Source: Patescibacteria group bacterium (GTDB lineage Bacteria; Patescibacteriota; Minisyncoccia; Phycocordibacterales; UBA1006). From it: a stretch of 6,130 nt of DNA. The stretch is taken from the NCBI GenBank assembly GCA_020428615.1, contig JAGQMO010000049.1:1-6130 (forward strand). Reading direction: 5' to 3'. The first letter of the stretch is position 1. Every line of letters starts with the position of its first letter. The notes beneath the pieces are model-generated. The model saw only the letters and a list, made by a program, of their open reading frames with translations, had not been told where the DNA came from and did not search any database. The position numbers and the translations under genes were made by a program. This document shows positions 1 to 4,122 of this stretch, in pieces.

Positions 1-44
1 TATACAATCAGAAAGTATACAGGAAAAACAAAAAATATCTAATC

Positions 45-392
45 CTAAAATATGACGAGGGCAAGACTCGAGAGGAGTGCCACAGCGCCTGAAATTGCGA
101 GCGGTAAATTGTTGCCCTTAAACCCAAGTTTCGTGGCATGTGAAACAAGAGCACCACACGTAACACACATAATTCCAATAGCTCCAATTTTGCTCGTCTC
201 TGGAATAAGAATGAGAATACCAGAAACGAGTTCAATTATTCCAGTTCCGATACGTCCGTATTGTTCAGGTAATCCAAGCAACCGCACCTTTTCAAAAATT
301 TCTTTTGATTCTGGGTGTCCGCTGAATTTGTAGCGAAGCGTTTGCAACACAATAATTGCCGGAATAATACGAAGTATCCATGTTAATATCAT
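45..392 (-). CDS. DoxX-like small integral membrane protein
   Basis: A 115-residue, strongly hydrophobic protein with about four membrane segments (roughly residues 3-20, 48-63, 67-85 and 96-114). The layout and the central stretch RIGTGIIELVSGILIL (47-62), with its G-x-x-E-L-x-x-G pattern, resemble the DoxX/DoxX-like family of four-helix membrane proteins. Some DoxX members are linked to quinone or thiosulfate metabolism or redox stress, but for stand-alone short members the role is generally unknown, so no reaction is assigned. The ATG at 390-392 is the natural start because it opens directly into the first membrane helix. A TATAAT lies 7 bases upstream on the same strand, which would give a transcript with almost no leader. 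The gene is divergent from the alpha-CTD-like gene. Membrane topology is clear from the sequence; family membership is by resemblance. Confidence 0.8.
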   Translation of the reverse strand: MILTWILRIIPAIIVLQTLRYKFSGHPESKEIFEKVRLLGLPEQYGRIGTGIIELVSGILILIPETSKIGAIGIMCVTCGALVSHATKLGFKGNNLPLAISGAVALLSSLALVIF

Positions 393-399
393 TGTGTCT

Positions 400-430
400 A
401 TTATACATGATAGTTATACATACATGTTAA
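400..430 (-). promoter_or_regulatory. Promoter of the DoxX-like gene
   Basis: On the minus strand TATAAT (405 to 400) is an exact -10 consensus, preceded by TTAACA (430 to 425) at a long 19-base spacing. A TG directly abuts the hexamer, close to an extended -10. The predicted transcription start, about 7 bases downstream, falls at or next to the A of the ATG at 392, implying a leaderless mRNA. No Shine-Dalgarno could fit in the gap. Confidence 0.55.
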
Positions 431-440
431 TTATAACTGA

Positions 441-469
441 TTGACAATATATATAATAGATGATATGAT
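441..469 (+). promoter_or_regulatory. Promoter(s) of the alpha-CTD-like gene
   Basis: Two readings overlap. TTGACA (441-446), 17 bases, then TATGAT (464-469) is a near-perfect sigma70-type promoter with a start near 476; it would force translation from the ATG at 498. Alternatively TATAAT (452-457) is an exact -10, 7 bases before the ATG at 465, matching the leaderless arrangement of neighbouring genes but with no good -35. The sequence alone does not decide between them. Confidence 0.6.
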
Positions 470-812
470 AGAAAAAATAATTGATAAAACTTTTCACATG
501 AAAAAAACAATAGAACAAAGAAATCTTGAAATAGATTATGAAGATAAGTTGACTATGTCTCAATATCTGAAAAAGAATTTACGAGACCTAGGTTTATCAA
601 GCCCTGCTTCAGCACAACTCATGTTTTCTCACCAGATCATTACCTTGAGTGATCTTGTGTCTAATAAAATAGAGAATTTAGTATCTATACAACCCGACCA
701 ATTACATGAAATTGTAGAGTTTGTATCTATCCACGGATTGAAATTTGGAATGGATATTTCTTTATATACTGACGAGGCAGTTCAAGCAGCTTATCAAAGA
801 GCTTACAATTAA
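465..812 (+). CDS. Small protein with a domain like the RNA polymerase alpha C-terminal domain
   Basis: 115 residues from the ATG at 465, or 104 from the in-frame ATG at 498; the upstream TTG at 441 is unlikely because it is the first half of a good -35 box. After a charged N-terminal stretch, residues about 38-100 (465 numbering) read LRDLGLSSPASAQL, then I-x-T-L-x-DLVS, L-x-x-I, and EIVEFVSIHGL. That order matches the alpha-CTD/helix-hairpin-helix pattern of RpoA (LGLS...A..L...I.T..DL......L..I......L.EI...L...GL). The glycine-containing second hairpin that RpoA uses (usually x-x-G-x-K-S-L) is replaced by SIQPDQL, so DNA-backbone contact may be weakened or lost. It has no polymerase alpha N-terminal domain and is a lone domain. 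A DNA- or polymerase-interacting role is inference; the function is unknown. No Shine-Dalgarno is visible. Confidence 0.65.
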   Translation: MIEKIIDKTFHMKKTIEQRNLEIDYEDKLTMSQYLKKNLRDLGLSSPASAQLMFSHQIITLSDLVSNKIENLVSIQPDQLHEIVEFVSIHGLKFGMDISLYTDEAVQAAYQRAYN

Positions 813-847
813 ACAATAAATACTTTTACAAAAGACGCTTATTGTTT
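811..847. terminator. Possible bidirectional hairpin between convergent genes
   Basis: A perfect 9-base inverted repeat (AAACAATAA at 811-819, TTATTGTTT at 839-847) spans the two stop codons of the convergent alpha-CTD-like gene and miaA. A nested CTTTT/AAAAG pair lies inside (823-827, 830-834). The stem is AT-rich and there is no long T-run, so termination would be weak. Position between convergent genes is the main support. Confidence 0.3.
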
Positions 848-1764
848 AGAAAATACTCCACTAGTTGGTGTATTTTTTTTTGATTTATTTTTAAATCAAA
901 CCAGTGAATATGTGTGTTTCGTTTGAACCATGTTCGCTGGCGTTTTGCAAACTGTCTAGTTGCAATTTCAAGCTGGTCAATCATTTCTTCCAGAGTCATG
1001 TTGTGTTCTAAATATTCTGCCATATATCGGTATTCAAGCCCGAGTTCTTTCATCCGTTTGTATGACAGTCCGTTTTTGTGCAATGTTCGAGCTTCATCAA
1101 GCATCTTGCCATGTTCAATTCGTTCAATAATACGTTTCCTAATATTCTGATTATGTTCATCTTTTGAGAGATCAAGACCGATAAACAAGGTGTGGTATAG
1201 CGGATGTTGTTGTTTTCTTTGTGGAACACCACCTATAGCGTTTGTAATCTCAAGTGCTCGAATTAATCGCTGTCGGTTATGTCGATCAATAGTCGTGGCT
1301 CGAATGGAATCTTTTTGTTGTAGTTGTTGGAACAGTTCATTTGTTGTCATTGATTCTAGATCTTGTCGAAGGTCTTGGTTTGGCGGAACTTCAGGAAACG
1401 ATTGATTCATAACTAATGCATCAATATATAATCCTGTTCCTCCACAAATGATTGGAGTTTTTCTTCGAGCGTATATGTCAGAAATTATTTTTCTGGCGTG
1501 TTGTACGAACAAAGCGACTGTGTATCGATCCATTGGATCAGCAACATCAATCATATGGTGGGGAATACCTTTCATTTCTTCTTTTGTTACTTTTGCCGTT
1601 CCAATATCAAGACCTTTATATACCTGTCTCGAATCAGCAGAAATAACCTCCCCGTTGAAACGTCTAGCGAGCTCAATAGAGAGAGACGTTTTTCCTGTTG
1701 CGGTTGGTCCGAGCACGACAATTATTTTTGGTTTTTTGTGAAAAATTTTCTTGAACCAATTCAT
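826..1764 (-). CDS. miaA: tRNA dimethylallyltransferase (tRNA A37 prenyltransferase)
   Basis: Transfers a dimethylallyl group from dimethylallyl diphosphate to N6 of A37 next to the anticodon in tRNAs reading UNN codons, improving decoding. At 312 residues it has normal MiaA length, with all hallmark motifs: P-loop GPTATGKTS (19-27), the substrate loop SADSRQVYKGLDIGTAK (42-58) with the catalytic Asp of the DSRQ motif, PHHMIDV (68-74), CGGTGLY (107-113), RHNRQRLIRALE (161-172) and the C-terminal RQRTWFKR (275-282) before the tRNA-contacting end. The ATG at 1762-1764 adds about 11 residues (MNWFKKIFHKK) ahead of the usual start. This basic and aromatic tail is unusual, but no later ATG lies before the P-loop. 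It converges on the alpha-CTD-like gene and diverges from the 1853 gene. A -10-like TATAGT just upstream suggests an almost leaderless mRNA. Confidence 0.97.
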   Translation of the reverse strand: MNWFKKIFHKKPKIIVVLGPTATGKTSLSIELARRFNGEVISADSRQVYKGLDIGTAKVTKEEMKGIPHHMIDVADPMDRYTVALFVQHARKIISDIYARRKTPIICGGTGLYIDALVMNQSFPEVPPNQDLRQDLESMTTNELFQQLQQKDSIRATTIDRHNRQRLIRALEITNAIGGVPQRKQQHPLYHTLFIGLDLSKDEHNQNIRKRIIERIEHGKMLDEARTLHKNGLSYKRMKELGLEYRYMAEYLEHNMTLEEMIDQLEIATRQFAKRQRTWFKRNTHIHWFDLKINQKKIHQLVEYFLNNKRLL

Positions 1765-1772
1765 ATGTAACC

Positions 1773-1798
1773 ACTATAGTTCACTCGTGCGAAACGAG
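1773..1798 (-). promoter_or_regulatory. miaA promoter -10 with a small inverted repeat upstream
   Basis: On the minus strand TATAGT (1778 to 1773) sits 8 bases before the miaA ATG, so transcription would begin at about the start codon. No good -35 is visible (TATCTC at the expected place). A 5-base inverted repeat, CTCGT-GCGAA-ACGAG (1784-1798), occupies the -35/-10 spacer where an operator could lie. The -10 call is reasonable; operator function is a guess. Confidence 0.4.
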
Positions 1799-1803
1799 AT
1801 ACA

Positions 1804-1831
1804 TTGATTTGTTAGATAAGTATGATAAAAT
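1804..1831 (+). promoter_or_regulatory. Possible promoter of the 1853 gene
   Basis: TTGATT (1804-1809), 16 bases, TAAAAT (1826-1831), with an overlapping TATGAT at 1821-1826 as an alternative -10. The start would fall at about 1833-1838, leaving a leader of 15-20 bases without a Shine-Dalgarno. It is back to back with the miaA promoter. Confidence 0.4.
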
Positions 1832-1852
1832 AAATTTCAAACCATTTGCACC

Positions 1853-2149
1853 ATGAAAAATCAGATATACGCTGACATTAAAATGTTCTATGTTACACCA
1901 ACAAAGGATAATGCCAAAAAACTTGCCAATAAATATCCTACGAGTGTTTTGGAAATCTTTTGGATCACAAAGTTTGATTTATATTCTTTGGTGAAATTTT
2001 GGAATCTTCTTAATCACACAATTGCTTCCCGAAGAATGGAGGCGCTCGTTGCTTTTGAGAAAAAGCTTAAGGAACAGGGGATTAGCCCAAACTGCAGTTG
2101 TATTATATGTAAAACAGGCAGAGCTCGTTTGCGCGAGCAATTATCATAA
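1853..2149 (+). CDS. Unknown small protein with a CxCxxC cluster near the C-terminus
   Basis: I do not recognise this 98-residue protein. It is probably soluble: no signal peptide or convincing membrane helix, though the middle (about 33-53, LEIFWITKFDLYSLVKFW) is rich in aromatic residues and likely forms a packed helix. Residues 58-76 look like a charged helix (ASRRMEALVAFEKKLKEQG). The tail carries three cysteines, C81-x-C83-x-x-C86, followed by a basic stretch KTGRARLR (87-94). Three closely spaced cysteines plus basic residues could bind a metal or nucleic acid, but there is no fourth cysteine, and H55 is the only histidine. The start ATG follows a plausible promoter and the gene ends 4 bases before a strong terminator, so it is a real single-gene unit. 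It diverges from miaA; nothing nearby assigns a job. Confidence 0.75.
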   Translation: MKNQIYADIKMFYVTPTKDNAKKLANKYPTSVLEIFWITKFDLYSLVKFWNLLNHTIASRRMEALVAFEKKLKEQGISPNCSCIICKTGRARLREQLS

Positions 2150-2153
2150 TGTG

Positions 2154-2184
2154 AAGACCGAATATATTATTCGGTCTTTCTTTT
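2154..2184 (+). terminator. Rho-independent terminator after the 1853 gene
   Basis: A perfect 10-base stem, AAGACCGAAT (2154-2163) with ATTCGGTCTT (2169-2178), closed by a 5-base loop and followed by a T-rich tail (TTTCTTTT through 2184). It isolates the upstream unit from the mraZ control region. Confidence 0.88.
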
Positions 2185-2207
2185 ACGGAAAAACCCACTT
2201 AATCAAG

Positions 2208-2216
2208 TTATCCACA
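2208..2216 (+). promoter_or_regulatory. Exact-consensus DnaA box
   Basis: TTATCCACA matches the high-affinity DnaA box exactly. It lies 20 bases upstream of the predicted -35 of the mraZ operon, a usual place for an activator or repressor. It is a single site with no cluster of further boxes, so regulation is more likely than a replication origin. DnaA binding is inferred from the motif only. Confidence 0.6.
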
Positions 2217-2235
2217 GTGGGGCAGTGTTTCATGT

Positions 2236-2264
2236 TTGCACCATAAGGTGGGATGAAGTAGAAT
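2236..2264 (+). promoter_or_regulatory. Promoter of the mraZ-rsmH-ftsL-ftsI operon
   Basis: TTGCAC (2236-2241), 17 bases, TAGAAT (2259-2264): four of six and five of six matches to the sigma70 consensus at ideal spacing. The start would be near 2271. The MraZ boxes lie in the spacer, over the -10 and over the start site, which is the geometry of an autorepressed promoter. No better promoter is visible closer to mraZ (TAAAAT at 2396 and 2417 lack a -35). Confidence 0.6.
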
Positions 2265-2283
2265 ATTAGTGGGATGAAGTGGT
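2248..2283 (+). promoter_or_regulatory. Tandem MraZ-binding boxes
   Basis: GTGGG (2248-2252), GTAGA (2258-2262), GTGGG (2269-2273) and GTGGT (2279-2283) recur every 10-11 bases, one helical turn. The two exact copies extend to a 12-base direct repeat, GTGGGATGAAGT (2248-2259 and 2269-2280), 21 bases apart. Known MraZ operators in E. coli are TGGG-type repeats separated by 5-base spacers upstream of mraZ, so position and pattern both fit. A further GTGGGG at 2217 is 31 bases before the first box, three helical turns. Confidence 0.75.
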
Positions 2284-2359
2284 AGATAACAGTGAAACCT
2301 AAAAGTATTCATGTAGCATTTAATCCTTTATTTGTTTCACTGTTATCTACCACTTCATC
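2273..2359. repeat. Perfect 26-base inverted repeat (long stem-loop) at the start of the mraZ leader
   Basis: Positions 2273-2298 are the exact reverse complement of 2334-2359, separated by a 35-base AT-rich loop. The arms begin GATGAAGTGG and end ACAGTGAAAC. The left arm begins within the third MraZ box and contains the fourth, so the right arm carries an inverted copy (ACCAC). If transcription starts near 2271, the RNA would open with a 26-pair hairpin at its very 5' end. There is no T-run after the right arm, so it is not an intrinsic terminator. No flanking target duplication is seen. Confidence 0.9.
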
Positions 2360-2404
2360 GGTACGGTTAAAAAAAGATTCGCGAGATCTCAAGGATAAAA
2401 TTCG

Positions 2405-2450
2405 AGGCAAATGATTTAAAATTTTCAAGAAAATTTTTGGTGCTTTGCCT
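2405..2450 (+). promoter_or_regulatory. AU-rich two-part hairpin just upstream of mraZ
   Basis: AGGCAAA (2405-2411) pairs with TTTGCCT (2444-2450). Inside, across a 6-by-6 internal loop, AAAATTTT (2418-2425) pairs with AAAATTTT (2430-2437) around a CAAG loop. The structure ends 14 bases before the mraZ ATG, where it could affect ribosome access. There is no Shine-Dalgarno there. Folding is read by eye and no energy was computed. Confidence 0.5.
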
Positions 2451-2464
2451 AACCCATTACCACT

Positions 2465-2899
2465 ATGCTTATTGGAGAACACAAACATACGCTTGATACA
2501 AAAAAACGATTGTCACTCCCTTCAAAGTTTCGCAAGGAACTTGGTAAGAGTGTTGTTGTAACCAAAGGTTTGGATAGTTGTTTGTTCGTGTATTCAGTGC
2601 CAGAGTGGAAAAAGTTCGCACTCAAATTAGGGGAACTTTCAATGGGGCAGGGAGATACGAGGGCATTCTCACGGTACTTTCTCGGAGGTGCTGTTGAGAT
2701 TGACATTGACTCTGCAGGACGAATTTTAATCCCCGATTTCTTAAAGGATCTTGCACATTTAAAATCAAAAGTAGTGGTAGCGGGACTCGGCTCACGAATT
2801 GAGTTGTGGGATGAGAAGCGTTGGACACAGTATCAACAAGCTCTCGAGAAGAAAGCAGATTTGGTTGCTGAGAAACTTGGAGATATTGGAATGATATAA
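2465..2899 (+). CDS. mraZ: Transcriptional regulator MraZ
   Basis: First gene of the division operon. MraZ is a ring-forming DNA-binding protein of the AbrB/SpoVT-like swapped-hairpin fold, which in E. coli represses its own dcw operon and can affect RsmH activity. Length is normal at 144 residues. Both diagnostic DxxxR motifs are present: DTKKR (11-15, followed by LSLPSKFR) in the first half and DSAGR (82-86, followed by ILIPDFL) in the second, as expected for its tandem duplicated domain. The opening MLIGEHKHTLD is a typical MraZ N-terminus, fixing the ATG start. No Shine-Dalgarno precedes it; the leader has a hairpin instead. The stop is 4 bases before rsmH. GTGGG boxes over the upstream promoter are its probable binding sites. 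Confidence 0.97.
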   Translation: MLIGEHKHTLDTKKRLSLPSKFRKELGKSVVVTKGLDSCLFVYSVPEWKKFALKLGELSMGQGDTRAFSRYFLGGAVEIDIDSAGRILIPDFLKDLAHLKSKVVVAGLGSRIELWDEKRWTQYQQALEKKADLVAEKLGDIGMI

Positions 2900-2903
2900 A
2901 TCT

Positions 2904-3800
2904 ATGTCGGTTCACATTCCAGTACTTATGAATGAAGTGATTGAGAGTCTCGATATTCAATCAAACGATATTATTATCGATGGAACAATTAACGGAGGCG
3001 GTCATGCACAGGCGATTGCAGAACGACTTGGTAACGATGGAATGTTGATTGGCATTGATCAAGATCGAAATGGGTTAACACATTCCAAAGAACGTCTTCG
3101 GAATGTAAAACCAAAAATCGAATTGGTGCATGGTAATACTCGAAATTTGGATGGCATGCTCGATGCGATTGGTATTCAGACATATGACAAATTGTTTCTT
3201 GATCTTGGCTGGAGCAGTAACCAATTCGAAGATCCTCTCCGTGGGTTTTCATTCAAGCACGATGGGCCTCTCACGATGACCTTGTCAGATGACCCGAATC
3301 AAGTCCCATTTACTGCCTACGATGTTGTGAATGAATGGAGCGAAGAGTCACTGGTAGACATATTGATTGGTTATGGTGAAGAGCGTTTTGCTCGAAGAAT
3401 TGCAAGAGCGATTATTGACGCAAGAACAGCGGGATCTATTACGGGAACTCTCAAACTTGCTGAAATCATTCAAAACGCAATTCCAAAACGGTTTCAGAAT
3501 GGACCGATTCACCCTGCAACTCAAAGTTTTCAAGCCATTCGTATTGCTGTTAATGATGAGATAGGTGCATTAAAGGAGATATTGGAAAAAGGTTGGGAAC
3601 GACTCAATCCAAATGGAAGAATGGTCATTATTTCTTTTCACAGCATAGAAGACCGTATCGTAAAACACTATTTTAGAACTAAAAAAATGGCAGGTGAAGC
3701 TGAGATATTGACCAAAAAGCCAATTACACCAACCGATGAAGAAATGGAACACAATAGACGTTCTCGAAGTGCAAAACTTCGCATATTACAAAAACTATGA
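2904..3800 (+). CDS. rsmH: 16S rRNA (cytosine(1402)-N(4))-methyltransferase RsmH
   Basis: S-adenosylmethionine-dependent enzyme that methylates N4 of C1402 in the decoding centre of 16S rRNA (formerly MraW). 298 residues, slightly shorter than the common 310-315. Visible motifs: HIPVLMNEVIESL (4-16), SAM-binding DGTINGGGHA (26-35, usually G-x-GGHS), GIDQD (50-54), DLGWSSNQFEDPLRGFSF (100-117), HDGPL (119-123), HPATQSFQAIRIAVNDE (203-219), SFHSIEDRIVK (244-254) and the C-terminal NRRSRSAKLRIL (284-295). The M-R-M-D usually found after HDGPL is MTLSDD here, a mild divergence. Four bases separate it from mraZ, and its TGA overlaps the next ATG (ATGA), which suggests translational coupling. Gene order confirms the call. 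Confidence 0.97.
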   Translation: MSVHIPVLMNEVIESLDIQSNDIIIDGTINGGGHAQAIAERLGNDGMLIGIDQDRNGLTHSKERLRNVKPKIELVHGNTRNLDGMLDAIGIQTYDKLFLDLGWSSNQFEDPLRGFSFKHDGPLTMTLSDDPNQVPFTAYDVVNEWSEESLVDILIGYGEERFARRIARAIIDARTAGSITGTLKLAEIIQNAIPKRFQNGPIHPATQSFQAIRIAVNDEIGALKEILEKGWERLNPNGRMVIISFHSIEDRIVKHYFRTKKMAGEAEILTKKPITPTDEEMEHNRRSRSAKLRILQKL

Positions 3801-4114
3801 AAACATTAGCGCAAAAAATAAATAAACATGAAGGACGAATGAGAATGAAAAATGCGCTCATTGTTGGAATTGTTGCATCTTTTGTACTTTATGGATTTGC
3901 TATTGCCAGCACAACATTGAGCATTGCTGATGCAGACACCAGCAATAATGATATTAATGAATTGCAAACAGAAATTGCCGAACTTGAGGTGGAATACTTT
4001 GATATGATTCATGAGCTATCGCTTGATGAGGCCGAGCTTCATGGTTTTACCGAAGTGGGCAATGTTCGTTATGCACGCATTGATGAAACAAAAACAGTCG
4101 CATACAATCGTTAA
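3797..4114 (+). CDS. ftsL: FtsL-like septum-formation protein
   Basis: 105-residue single-pass membrane protein between rsmH and ftsI, the standard place of ftsL. FtsL joins FtsB and FtsQ/DivIC to activate septal FtsWI. The short basic N-terminus (MKTLAQKINKHEGRMRMKN) would be cytoplasmic, the membrane helix spans about residues 20-40, and a heptad-like acidic coiled coil runs about 52-80 (I-x-x-L-x-x-x-I-x-x-L pattern). A short tail (EVGNVRYARID) follows. FtsL is poorly conserved, so the call rests on topology and position rather than motifs. The start overlaps the rsmH stop by four bases (ATGA); internal ATGs at codons 15 and 17 would also leave the membrane helix intact. Eight bases separate its stop from the ftsI ATG. 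Confidence 0.82.
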   Translation: MKTLAQKINKHEGRMRMKNALIVGIVASFVLYGFAIASTTLSIADADTSNNDINELQTEIAELEVEYFDMIHELSLDEAELHGFTEVGNVRYARIDETKTVAYNR

Positions 4115-4122
4115 TATTGTGT

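Larger units (their letters stand above)
2185..2464 (+). promoter_or_regulatory. Gene-free mraZ control region and leader
   Basis: These 280 bases contain no credible gene. Every ATG read downstream of the predicted transcription start closes within a few codons (for example ATG-TAG at 2311-2316 and ATG-ATT-TAA at 2411). In order the region holds a DnaA box, a promoter overlapped by GTGGG-type MraZ boxes, a 26-base perfect inverted repeat and an AU-rich hairpin next to mraZ. Each is described separately. If transcription starts near 2271, the untranslated leader is about 195 bases, very long compared with the other genes here. Confidence 0.75.

Noticed and set aside
1..44. Terminator for the DoxX-like gene at the left edge
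   Set aside because: On the minus strand there is a T-rich tract but no stem in front of it. The only dyad (TATAC 1-5 and GTATA 15-19) lies beyond the tract, so nothing firm can be called.
441..464. TTG at 441 as the start of the alpha-CTD-like protein
   Set aside because: TTGACA here is an ideal -35 box, and a message starting at either predicted site would not include it.
1448..1741. Several plus-strand open frames of 60-97 codons opposite miaA
   Set aside because: They lie wholly antisense to a gene with complete MiaA motifs, overlap each other in different frames and show no recognisable protein features.
2208..2216. Origin of replication
   Set aside because: Only one exact DnaA box is present; there is no box cluster, no AT-rich 13-mer array and no dnaA, dnaN or other origin-linked gene in the window.
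2022..2246. Plus-strand frame of 74 codons overlapping the end of the 1853 gene
   Set aside because: It runs through the terminator stem, the DnaA box and the promoter, and reads as random in the non-coding part.
2273..2359. Inverted repeat as a MITE or insertion-sequence remnant
   Set aside because: No target-site duplication flanks the arms (GTGG on the left, GGTA on the right), there is no transposase, and the left arm merges with the upstream direct-repeat array. A genome-wide search could reopen this.
2449..2960. Minus-strand open frames of 85 and 112 codons over mraZ and the start of rsmH
   Set aside because: They are antisense to two well-conserved genes, have no promoter or start signal and have Ser/Pro-rich compositions typical of shadow frames.
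4117..4122. TTG at 4117 as the ftsI start
   Set aside because: The ATG at 4123, two codons later, is the more usual start codon, has no worse upstream sequence and loses nothing of the protein.
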